From Primulina eburnea (lineage: Eukaryota; Streptophyta; Magnoliopsida; Lamiales; Gesneriaceae), in the NCBI RefSeq assembly GCF_022965805.1, contig NW_027331416.1:114317-178316 (forward strand): a DNA stretch of 64,000 nucleotides, read 5' to 3'. The position numbers were made by a program, and so were the translations under genes. Of this stretch, positions 1-10,766 are shown in pieces (the stretch's first letter is position 1; the number at the start of each line of letters is the position of its first letter). The notes beneath the pieces are model-generated. The model saw nothing but the letters and a program-made list of their open reading frames with translations. It made no database searches and had not been told where the DNA came from.

Positions 1-170
1 ACCTTTCTTGCACACATAATTTTAATTCTTTTCGCGACTCTCCCGGTCCGATCCGTTCCGTCTATAATCATCTCGGTTAATTAAATAAATCATTCCGGAT
101 TAATCTCCGATTACAGTAATCATATCCAAATCATTTCAGATTACGGTAATTAAATTCTCGGGACATTACA
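1..170 (-). repeat. Family A 3' LTR, 5' (U3) end only, cut by window start
   Basis: Matches 6063-6232, the right end of the complete LTR at 4030-6232, almost base for base. In the minus sense the LTR begins TGTAATG at 170 and is followed on the plus side by the PPT of the internal region. Confidence 0.85.
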
Positions 171-184
171 TTTCTCCCCCTCTT
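171..184 (-). other. Family A polypurine tract (first copy)
   Basis: The plus strand reads tttctccccctctt, which is AAGAGGGGGAGAAA in the element sense, directly abutting the TG of the LTR. This is the plus-strand priming site expected beside a 3' LTR and fixes the element orientation as minus. Confidence 0.8.
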
Positions 185-2766
185 AGATCTGAGTTCGTCC
201 TCGAACTCACCAATCATCAAACCAAATCCATCAGAAGAACTGTATAACAGAGTTTAAATCAAACTCAGATCTCTACTTCAAGTCTGGAATAAGAATTCTC
301 TAAGTAAATATCATAATACTTCTCTAATTTTTTCTGCTAGAATCAATCTCGCATTACTGGCTATACAACATCCGTATATACCTATCTATAGCTTATGACA
401 TATCAGTACTATTAGCTATTATCAATCTATATTCCTCAAATCAAGGATATCATTCCTCGACCAACTGTCATCATCCGACGTTGGCATAATAAATCTGTCA
501 AATCTGATCTATATTCATTCTTTTCTGCCTTCTCTGCAAAAGAATTCTGTAGTATACACTGTATAATATCTTGTCTGTAACTATCTCATTACCCATCTGG
601 TAATTTGATAGCTATAATTATACCATAATTCATATAATGATAATATGAACTATCATCTAGTGCTAACATTCAGCACTTCAGTTCTCTGAATATCTTCCAA
701 TATCTGGATAGTATACTCTGACTGTCTGTTAATCTGTGAATAATCTGCAAAATAACTTATGGTATAACCTATTATAATTGCAACCTTGATCAAAATCACA
801 ATCTGATATGGTCTACTTCTACATTCTAGTCACTCTGACTATGTTCTGACATAATCTACTGTGGCATTCTGATCTTTCTGACCACTTGTCTGACATCAAT
901 CTGTGTCATTGGGTCATGTTTGTACGTGATCTGGTACAAACTGATAGATATAGATTGAACAATCTGTCAATCTAAATCATATCATATCATAACACAATCT
1001 GGAAAATATTGGGATACTCTCATTACGAAATTCATCGAAATATACTCCTCATGTCGAATCAGAAATCTACAAGTTCTGTCTAAATCTTCTGATCTCTATC
1101 TTTCTATCTTCATTTATTGGTAATTCAGTCATTTCAGTATAATTTCTGTCAACAATTCATCATAAATTCTGTCATAACTGATTTAATCTATCTATATCAT
1201 ACCTATCTGTTCGAATCTCATACATTCTCAGCCAGCAAAATGAACACTGAATCCACTACAATGCATTTCTGACACTGTCTGTAATTTCAGATTCAAACTA
1301 TTCGGTATAAACAAATCAGTTAATAATAAAATTTAAAGAAAAATACCTACCTGGTATTCGGCTCTGATTATAATATCAATTCTGTTATACAACTCTGAAC
1401 CTTCTGATATCATAACACAATCAGTCTAATACAAACACAAAATCACATATCTGTTTCTCTGACCGATACTCTGCTCTGATTATCGAAATACTGTTCTAAC
1501 TACTCTGATCACGTTTCCGAACGGCTGAAATTCTTGAATTCATTTCTGATACAAGCTGAACTGTATATACTCTCAACGCTTCATACAATCTGTATCAATA
1601 CTGATTCAGAATAACAATAATCTATACTAATCTAGTAAATCTATAGGATTGTAAGTTCTAACAATACTATTGATTCTGACAAGTTAATCAGGTCTTCATA
1701 CCATTCTGATCAACTGCTATATATCATCTGCAAATATAATATGCTCCCCAAAACAATATAAGATGTCTCCAATACTGATTTAGAGCAATAACAATACTCA
1801 GCAGATATAAAGCAACAGTCGCATAGAATAATCTACCAAATCAGACAAAATACATATCTGACAATTCTGACATTTTTGAACTTTCTGGTCTTTCTGATAT
1901 CGGTATCTGATCAGTCACTGATCACAATATCAACTGTCTCAAAATCAATCAGTATACTAACATTAGATATCATCTATTCTGAATACAATCTGTTTCAAAT
2001 AAAATATCCTATCTGAACAATTTCTGTGTACAAGAATCATAGTTCTCAGAATATTTAATATAATCTTTCAAATATTCTTTCAATTCATTTTGTATCATTT
2101 TGTATAGTCAATACTATTCTGTACTAAATCTACTATACAAACAATACCTGATCTCAATTCAATTTCTGAAGTCTATCTGTCTGATATAAAGCAAATCTAA
2201 CATCTTATCTAGGCAAACATCAGCCAACTCATACATCATTGACATATCTGTCAATGATAAGCTCAATTTCAGTAGGTCTACTGAATACATAGGGATGCAA
2301 TCTGCTCCTTTCTGTATTAATCGAGTCATATACAATACAGATATCAAAGGAATTCTAAATCTAGAACCCTTATTGTGGTATCTCCACTGATCAGTCCTCT
2401 CTGATCTGTCGCTTACCATTTCTGGAAAAACTTCTACAATATGTCTGTACTTGTTCAGCATAAACATATCAATAATCCGTTCAAATCAGAAAACACAAGT
2501 ACATCATAATCTATCGCTATTTCATTCTCATCTTACTGTAGTATACAATATATATAGAAATATCTGATATCCATCTTTCCTCAACAAGCCAGGACATCAA
2601 TACTACAGTACTTACAAACCCAACAGGTACAGCATATCTCCATGCAATTCAGTCTAAGATATTCTTAACAAATTCCTTAGTATATATCAATACATATGCA
2701 ATAGAATCATAAAGAGTGGTACCTGGTGAGAATTCTGGATCGGTGTTTTCAGTTAAACTCTGTCCC
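185..2766 (-). other. Family A non-coding internal region (where pol would lie)
   Basis: About 2.6 kb between gag and PPT. It is AT-rich and crowded with short words such as tctgat, atctgt and caatctg. The longest open frame is 102 codons (2159-2467, minus) and resembles no retroelement protein I know. No RT, RNase H or integrase motif can be seen in any frame. It is either a pol region decayed beyond recognition or captured filler sequence. Its near-perfect copy at 6247-8304 shows that the duplication, rather than the sequence itself, is young. Confidence 0.6.
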
Positions 2767-3585
2767 CTACAATCTTCGGGAACGCTTCTGGGGACAGACT
2801 TTAGCAAAGTGTCCCGGCTGTCCACAAATATTGCATCTACCAGTCACTCCCTGGCATTGCTCGGTGGGGTGTCTCCCTCCGCAACTCCTGCAATACACTC
2901 CAGTATAACTTGGACCAGAAACACTAGAGCTAGATGAATCACTTCCTAGCTTCTTGAATGGCTTCTTTCGAGCTTTCAGCAAATCTTGCTTCCCACTCGT
3001 ACTGTCGTGATCATATTGAAGAGGGGATTGCTGTGTCTGAAGTGGCTTCACGCACAACCTTGTCAATTGTCTAATCAGACTCATCTCCGCTCTCTTTGCT
3101 CTACTCAAGATATCAGCAAAATGATAAGGTCGTTGCAAATTCATAAATGCAACTACCTCCGAATTCAACCCTCTGATGAACTGATTCACTACAGCTTCAT
3201 CATTCCCAGCTAAATGAGGAGCAAAATGCAGTAGAGTAGAGAATTTAGCAATATATTGGTCAATATTCAGCTGCCCTTGGCTCAAATTCTCAAACTCTGC
3301 TTTCTTGTCCTCTCGGTACGAGACTGAGAAAAATCGTCGATAAAATTCAGTTCTGAATATTTCCCACGAAATCACTGTACCTCTCTGTGCCCACATTCTT
3401 GTACTGGTAATCCACCAACTCCTGGCGGCTTCTCGTAACTGGTAAGGCACCATTTTAACCCTCTGTTCATCTGTACAGTCAAGTAAATCGAACAAGATTT
3501 CTATATCATCAAACCAGTTCTGGCAGTCTTCAGATGTCTCGGTACCATTCAAAACCGGCGGCTGTAATAACTCAAATTCTTTCAT
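2767..3585 (-). CDS. gag: Gag polyprotein of non-autonomous family A element
   Basis: 272 codons on the minus strand. The N-terminal two thirds match the Ty3/gypsy Gag (retrotrans_gag) fold: a PPVLNGTE start, a tryptophan-rich stretch including RSWW near residue 55, FRTEFYRRFF, and a QYIAKFSTL segment near residue 110. The C-terminus carries two zinc knuckles, one CX2CX3HX4C (CRSCGGRH) and one canonical CX2CX4HX4C (CNICGQPGHFAKVC), for RNA packaging. The frame ends soon after the second knuckle with no protease or pol behind it. The protein would form virus-like particles around the element RNA. It lies about 430 bp downstream of the PBS in the element sense, a normal leader length. The start is the first Met before the Gag homology. 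The reading frame is open, so it may still be functional. Confidence 0.85.
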   Translation of the reverse strand: MKEFELLQPPVLNGTETSEDCQNWFDDIEILFDLLDCTDEQRVKMVPYQLREAARSWWITSTRMWAQRGTVISWEIFRTEFYRRFFSVSYREDKKAEFENLSQGQLNIDQYIAKFSTLLHFAPHLAGNDEAVVNQFIRGLNSEVVAFMNLQRPYHFADILSRAKRAEMSLIRQLTRLCVKPLQTQQSPLQYDHDSTSGKQDLLKARKKPFKKLGSDSSSSSVSGPSYTGVYCRSCGGRHPTEQCQGVTGRCNICGQPGHFAKVCPQKRSRRL

Positions 3586-4012
3586 CTATTCTTCTAACTG
3601 AATTTCTGATACATCTCTCTGTTCAGACGAAGTACTGCCCTTTTCTGAAATTCTTCGAGGCGGTATATCTGAATATCAAACAGATTAGTACAATCTGTAT
3701 AATCTGTCTCAGCCCTCCTCTGATCATATACCTCTGATCCAGACTCGGTTCTGATTCAGTCTTAGTAATTACATGCTGTAATCAACTCAGATAACAAACA
3801 ACATGTAATAGGGAAAACAATAAATCATGCTAGCACACACAATGTAGTCAACATTGAAATAAATCTCATGCTAGCAATCACATGCAAGGACAGAAAAATT
3901 CAATCCTACCCCGCTCATTCTCTGCTATCTCAGTCTGAAGAATCTATCAACTCTGATTATCTCAATCTAAAGGATCTATCGTTCTGATAATCTAAGTCTA
4001 AAGGAACTATCA
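3586..4012 (-). other. Family A leader (5' UTR) between PBS and gag
   Basis: About 430 bp without a coding frame. It contains short repeats of the type atcaactctgat and aaaggatctatc at 3930-4010. Its position between PBS and gag fits an untranslated leader and packaging region. Confidence 0.55.
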
Positions 4013-4024
4013 GCTCTGATACCA
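4013..4024 (-). other. Family A primer binding site (tRNA-iMet)
   Basis: Plus-strand gctctgatacca is TGGTATCAGAGC in the element sense, the standard PBS complementary to the 3' end of plant initiator tRNA-Met. It lies 5 bp from the LTR tip at 4030. Confidence 0.9.
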
Positions 4025-5741
4025 CCTGTTGTGGGGACCCGGACGCTGATCTTCTTCTTAATCATCTTTGGGATTTAATTATCAATTAAGATAAAACAGG
4101 GTCTAAAATTTTTCTTTTTAAAATACAAGTGCGGAAGGTAATGGCATCTAAATAATATTCATATCTGTATAAAACTACAATTCAGTATAAAGATACAACA
4201 GTCTTTTAACTAATCTAAGGTTCAACTACTAAGTTCTAGTAATAAAACCAAATCTACAGTAAGTCCGAAATCACCACGCTATCTAGTCCAGCCTCTTTCT
4301 CATCTTGACCCTGATCCAGCCCCACCTGTTGTCATGCACACATACAAAACAAGACAACAGCCGGATAACTCCGGTGAGAATAAATCCCAGTATAAGACAT
4401 GGTAAGCATGTATATACACAAAGTAAATCATGAAACGTTCTATCATGAATAAAATTAAATATAATAGATTTCATAATCTATGAAATCAAATCAAAATAAG
4501 CATGCAGCTCCAATCAGATAAACATGCAATTCAAATCAAATCATATAAACATGCTATCATACTGAAAGCAATAAACATGGGTTTCATAGTCTATGAAACC
4601 ACATCTCTAAACACATGCAGTTCTAGTCAAATCATGTCTAGACTCGACTCAACTATAACTCTAGGGATCCCGTGATGAATAAGACGTCAATGGCTGTTAC
4701 CTACTCAACCGATCGTGGTAACTGTACGTCTTATTCCTAGACTTCGGCCATGGCTGTATCGTGGTGCTACAATAGGACAATGTCTGCTCCTATGTACGAT
4801 ACACCGAACGTCTAGAAGTCTGACAATGACTGTCAAGACTTTCCTATCTTAAATGCAATGAATAACAATCTGTAAACAAAGCATAATCATATTCATAACT
4901 GAATATCACAATTATCTTACATGCTTGAATACAATTCTATAATCAAAGCATAATCAGGTAACAATATAAACAATAATCTAGTATGTGATTTTATTGGGAA
5001 ACTCAAATTAATCTAATCTGAGTTATGCTTCCCGAATATCACATGAATTATACCTTTGTCTTCCTGATCCGACGAAGACGATGTCTCGAATCTGTCCATA
5101 TCAAATCTGAAATGACAATATTAATACGCTGTATCAGTGAATAACTCAATACACAGTCTGTTCTGATCAATACTCAACTCTGTATATAATCTGATCAATA
5201 TCTGAACAAGATACAATCTGATTCATAACAATGATATCACGACATAATCGAATTCATTTCTGAATCTAAACAATCTGAATCAACTGATGTTTCGACGGCA
5301 TAACAATACAGTCTTGATAACCCCGTCAGTTCAAACATCACAGATATAATATCAGTATTCATAAACAATATCGTTACAACTCAAACTCTGAACGATAATA
5401 CAATTCTGATATGAAATCTTAGTCCATATCTTTCAAAAATCATAACAATTACAGAAACAGTCTGTTCTTTAATCTGACTTCAATTCTATAATGTCTACGG
5501 TAGCAGAAACACCATATCTGAATTATATTTAAATCTGACAATATCATAAACTCAAATCTTGTTTAAACGTAACAAAACTTACGTCCAGTTGTAGCCTGCG
5601 TTGCTAGAAACACGATACTGCAATCGGATTCGAAAACAGATGGACTGATTTCTCGTAACACTCAATTCTCACTCGGAAGAAGCTGAAGCTTTCCCTCGGC
5701 TCTTTATTTCTTATTCTGGTGGAGAATTGCTTGTGTATACA

Positions 5742-5754
5742 CATATATATATAT
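5742..5754 (-). promoter_or_regulatory. Putative TATA box of family A LTR
   Basis: An alternating TA run (catatatatatat on the plus strand) just downstream, in the element sense, of the palindrome cluster. A solo LTR of the same family has a similar TA run at 25619-25636 in the equivalent place, which supports a promoter role. Confidence 0.5.
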
Positions 5755-5789
5755 CCACCTCGCATGCAAGGCAAGTGGCACCATGCATG

Positions 5790-6065
5790 TGTTGCACGTT
5801 GCGCGCATATGCGCGCACAAAGTCGCGCATATGCGCCAGTTCCTTCGAACTAGCAATTTCCTTCTCGCGCATATGCGCCAATCTTTCCGCGCATATGCAC
5901 CAACCATTCTGTCCCTTCCGCGCATATGCGCCATCATCTTCGCGCATATGCGCCAATACTTCTGGCCTTGCCGCGCATGTGCGCCATCTTCTTCGCGCAT
6001 ATGCGCCGCTGCTTCTGCCATCTCCGCGCATGTGCGCCAATACATGCTGCGCATGTGCGCGGGAC
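5790..6065 (-). repeat. Palindromic minisatellite CGCGCATATGCGC in family A U3
   Basis: About ten copies of the self-complementary word cgcgcatatgcgcc or its variant cgcgcatgtgcgcc, separated by 10-25 bp of unrelated spacer. The cluster lies in U3 just upstream of the TATA-like run. Each word can pair with itself and holds an E-box-like CATATG or CATGTG. It could be an enhancer array bound by dimeric factors or a structural element. Confidence 0.85.
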
Positions 6066-6232
6066 CTTTCTTGCACACATAATTTTAATTCTTTTCGCGA
6101 CTCTCCCGGTCCGATCCGTTCCGTCTATAATCATCTCGGTTAATTAAATAAATCATTCCGGATTAATCTCCGATTACAGTAATCATATCCAAATCATTTC
6201 AGATTACGGTAATTAAATTCTCGGGCATTACA

Positions 6233-8304
6233 TTTCTCCCCCTCTTAGATCTGAGTTCGTCCTCGAACTCACCAATCATCAAACCAAATCCATCAGAAGA
6301 ACTGTATAACAGAGTTTAAATCAAACTCAGATCTCTACTTCCAGTCTGGAATAAGAATTCTCTAAGTAAATATCATAATACTTCTCTAATTTTTTCTGCT
6401 AGAATCAATCTCGCATTACTGGCTATACAACATCCGTATATACCTATCTATAGCTTATGACATATCAGTACTATTAGCTATTATCAATCTATATTCCTCA
6501 AATCAAGGATATCATTCCTCGACCAACTGTCATCATCCGACGTTGGCAAAATAAATCTGTCAAATCTGATCTATATTCATTCTTTTCTGCCTTCTCTGCA
6601 AAAGAATTCTGTAGTATACACTGTATAATATCTTGTCTGTAACTATCTCATTACCCATCTGGTAATTTGATAGCTATAATTATACCATAATTCATATAAT
6701 GATAATATGAACTATCATCTAGTGCTAACATTCAGCACTTCAGTTCTCTGAATATCTTCCAATATCTGGATAGTATACTCTGACTGTCTGTTAATCTGTG
6801 AATAATCTGCAAAATAACTTATGGTATAACCTGTTATAATTGCAACCTTGATCAAAATCACAATCTGATATGGTCTACTTCTACATTCTAGTCACTCTGA
6901 CTATGTTCTGACATAATCTACTGTGGCATTCTGATCTTTCTGACCACTTGTCTGACATCAATCTGTGTCATTGGGTCATGTTTGTACGTGATCTGGTACA
7001 AACTGAAAGATATAGATTGAACAATCTGTCAATCTAAATCATATCATATCATAACACAATCTGGAAAATATTGGGATACTCTCATTACGAAATTCATCGA
7101 AATATACTCCTCATGTCGAATCAGAAATCTACAAGTTCTGTCTAAATCTTCTGATCTCTATCTTTCTATCTTCATTTATTGGTGATTCAGTCATTTCAGT
7201 ATAATTTCTGCCAACAATTCATCATAAATTCTGTCATAACTGATTTAATCTATCTATATCATACCTATCTGTTCGAATCTCATACATTCTCAGCCAGCAA
7301 AATGAACACTGAATCCACTACAATGCATTTCTGACACTGTCTGTAATTTCAGATTCAAACTATTCGGTATAAACAAATCAGTTAATAATAAAATGTAAAG
7401 AAAAATACCTACCTGGTATTCGGCTCTGATTATAATATCAATTCTGTTATACAACTCTGAACCCTTCTGATATCATAACACAATCAGTCTAATACAAACA
7501 CAAAATCACATATCTGTTTCTCTGACCGATACTCTGCTCTGATTATCGAAATACTGTTCTAACTACTCTGATCACGTTTCCGAACGGCTGAAATTCTTGA
7601 ATTCATTTCTGATACAAGCTGAACTGTATATACTCTCAACGCTTCATACAATCTGTATCAATACTGATTCAGAATAACAATAATCTATACTAATCTAGTA
7701 AATCTATAGGATTGTAAGTTCTAACAATACTATTGATTCTGACAAGTTAATCAGGTCTTCATACCATTCTGATCAACTGCTATATGTCATCTGCAAATAT
7801 AATATGCTCCCCAAAACAATATAAGATGTCTCCAATACTGATTTAGAGCAATAACAATACTCAGCAGATATAAAGCAACAGTCGCATAGAATAATCTACC
7901 AAATCAGACAAAATACATATCTGACAATTCTGACATTTTTGAACTTTCTGGTCTTTCTGATATCGGTATCTGATCAGTCACTGATCACAATATCAACTGT
8001 CTCAAAATCAATCAGTATACTAACATCAGATATCATCTATTCTGAATACAATCTGTTTCAAATAAAATACCTATCTGAACAATTTCTGTGTACAAGAATC
8101 ATAGTTCTCAGAATATTTAATATAATCTTTCAAATATTCTTTCAATTCATTTTGTATCATTTTGTATAGTCAATACTATTCTGTACTAAATCTACTATAC
8201 AAACAATACCTGATCTCAATTCAATTTCTGAAGTCTATCTGTCTGATATAAAGCAAATCTAACATCTTATCTAGGCAAACATCAGCCAACTCATACATCA
8301 TTGA
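6233..8304 (-). mobile_element. Family A second internal region, truncated at satellite
   Basis: Starts with a second PPT (6233-6246) and follows 171-2240 closely. It breaks off after catacatcattga at 8304, where satellite sequence begins. The gag half, PBS and outer LTR are missing, so the element was cut by a rearrangement with the array. Confidence 0.85.
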
Positions 8305-10766
8305 TAACAAGTAGTAGAAAACAACAATTTTGTGCCTAGTTTAGCCCATAAAGTATTCCAAAAGTAACTCAAGAATTTAACATCGCGACCAGGAACAGTA
8401 GTCTTAGGCATGCCACGCAACCTAACGACTTCTCTAAAGAACAAATCCGCAATGTTTGAAGCATCATTGGTTTTATGACAAGCTATAAAATGTGCCATCT
8501 TAGAGAATCTATCCACAACAACAAAAAAAGAATCCCTACCTTTCTTAGTCCTAGGCAACCCCAAAATAAAGTCCATAGAAATGTCAATCCAAGTTCTTTT
8601 TAAGAATAGCACGCAAAAGTGTTCCCAAAGTTCTATTGACAACTTCAGTCTGTCCATCCATTTGAGGATGACAAGTAGTAGAAAACAACAATTTTGTGCC
8701 AAGTTTGGTCCATAAAGTATTCCAAAAGTAACTCAAGAATTTAACATCGCGACCAGAAACAATAGTCCTAGGCATACCATGCAACCTAACGACTTCTCTA
8801 AAGAACAAATACGCATTGTTTGAAGCATCATTGCTTTTATGACAAGCTAGAAAATGTGCCATCTTAGATAATCTATCCACAACAACAAAAATAGAATCCC
8901 TACCCTTCTTAGTCCTAGGCAACCCCAAAATAAAGTCCATAGAAATGTCAATCCAAGTTCGTTTTAAGAATAGCACGCAAAAGTGTTCCCAAAGTTCTAT
9001 TGACAACTTCAGTTTGTCCATCCGTTTGAGGATAACAAGTAGTAGAAACCAACAATTTTGTGCCAAGTTTAGCCCATAAAGTCTTCCAAAAGTAACACAA
9101 GAATTTAACATCGCGACCAGAAACAATAGTCCTAGGCATGCCATGCAACCGAACGACATCTCTAAAGAACAAATCCGCAATGTTTGAAGCATCATCGGTT
9201 TTATGACAAGCTATAAAATGTGCCAACTAAGAGAATCTATCCACAACAACAAAATTAGAATTCCTCCCCTTCTTAGTCCTAGGCAACCCCAAAATAAAGT
9301 CCATAGAAATGTCAATCCAAGTTCTTTTTAAGAATAGCACGCAAAAGTGTTCCCAAAGTTCTATTGACAACTTCAGTTTGTCCATCCGTTTGAGGATGAC
9401 AAGTAGTAGAAACCTACAATTTTGTGCCAAGTTTAGCCCATAAAGTCTTCCAAAAGTAACACAAGAATTTAACATCGCGACCAGAAACAATATTCCTAGG
9501 CATGCCATGCAACCTAACGACTTCTCTAAAGAACAAATCCGCAATGTTTGAAGCATCATCGGTTTTATGACAAGCTATAAAATGTGCCAACTAAGAGAAT
9601 CTATCCACAACAACAAAAATAGAATTCCTCCCTTTCTTAGTCCTAGGCAACCCCAAAATAAAGTCCATAGAAATGTCAATCCAAGTTCTTTTTAAGAATA
9701 GCACGCAAAAGTGTTCCCAAAGTTCTATTGACAACTTCAGTTTGTCCATCCGTTTGAGGATGACAAGTAGTAGAAAACAACAATTTTGTGCCAAGTTTAG
9801 CCATAAAGTCTTCCAAAAGTAACTAAAGAATTTAACATCGCGACCAGAAACAATAGTCCTAGGCATACCATGCAACCTAACGACTTCTCTAAAGAACAAA
9901 TCCGCAATGTTTGAAGCATCATTTGTTTTATGACAAGCTATAAAATGTGCCATATTAGATAATCTATCCACAACAACAAAAAAAGAATCCCTACCCTTCT
10001 TAGTCCTAGGCAACCCCAAAATAAAGTCCATAGAAATGTCAATCCAAGTTCTTTTTAAGAATAGCACGCAAAAGTGTTCCCAAAGTTTTATTGAAAACTT
10101 CAGTTTGTCCATCCGTTTGAGGATAACAAGTAGTAGAAAACAACAATTTTATGCCAAGTTTAGCCCATAAAGTATTCCAAAAGTAACTCAAGAATTTAAC
10201 ATCGCCACCAGGAACAGTAGTCTTAGGCATGCCATGCAACCTAACGACTTCTCTAAAGAACAAATCCGCAATGTTTGAAGCATCATTGGTTTTATGACAA
10301 GCTATAAAATGTGCCATCTTAGGGAATCTATCCACAACAACAAAAATAGAATCCCTACCCTTCTTAGTACTAGGCAACCCCAAAATAATGTCCATAGAAA
10401 TGTCAATCCAAGTTCGTTTTATGAATAGAACGCAAAAGTGTTCCCAAAGTTCTGTTGACAACTTCAGTTTGTCATTCCGTTTGAGGATAACAAGTAGTAG
10501 AAACCAACAATTTTGTGCCAAGTTTAGCCCATAAAGTCTTCCAAAAGTAACACAAGAATTTAACATCGCGACCAGAAACAATAGTCCTAGGCATGCCTTG
10601 CAACCTAACGACTTCTCTAAAGAACAAATCCGCAATGTTTGAAGCATCATCGGTTTTATGACAAGCTATAAAATGTGCCAACTTAGAGAATCTATCCACA
10701 ACAACAAAAATAGAATTCCTCCCCTTCTTAGTCCTAGGCAACCCCAAAATAAAGTCAATAGAAATG

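Larger units (their letters stand above)
4030..6232 (-). repeat. Family A complete LTR (about 2203 bp)
   Basis: Bounded by TG at 4030 and CA at 6231-6232 on the plus strand, with PBS directly left and PPT directly right. It therefore serves both as 5' LTR of the left copy and 3' LTR of the right copy. In the element sense U3 begins at 6232. It contains a palindromic minisatellite (5790-6065), a TATA-like run (5742-5754) and, near the far end, a block at 4325-4400 that is conserved in the solo LTRs at 25215 and 60608. Confidence 0.88.
1..8304 (-). mobile_element. Family A: tandem TR-GAG-type LTR retrotransposon (LTR-internal-LTR-truncated internal)
   Basis: A minus-strand, non-autonomous LTR element in a tandem state. 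Seen left to right: the end of an LTR (1-170), an internal region (171-4029), a complete LTR (4030-6232) and a second internal region (6233-8304) that stops at the satellite. Positions 1-2240 and 6063-8304 are near-identical copies (about a dozen differences by eye across 2.2 kb). The only coding capacity is a Gag of 272 residues. No protease, RT, RNase H or integrase can be seen, so mobilisation would need proteins supplied in trans. PBS and PPT both fit the minus orientation. A shared central LTR between two internal regions implies unequal recombination or a tandem insertion. No TSD can be checked because both ends are lost. Confidence 0.85.

Noticed and set aside
2159..2467. 102-codon minus-strand open frame as a second protein of family A
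   Set aside because: No recognisable domain, AT-rich composition of the surrounding filler, and cut in the second copy. I see no support beyond its length.
4013..4024. gctctgatacca words as tRNA gene fragments
   Set aside because: Each is a 12-bp primer binding site next to an LTR tip; no cloverleaf surrounds it.
5783..6147. CRISPR-like array (short palindromic repeats with spacers) or coding repeats
   Set aside because: Repeats are 13-14 bp and variable, spacers are unequal, and the cluster lies in the U3 of a plant LTR. Open frames there in several phases are by-products of the repeat.
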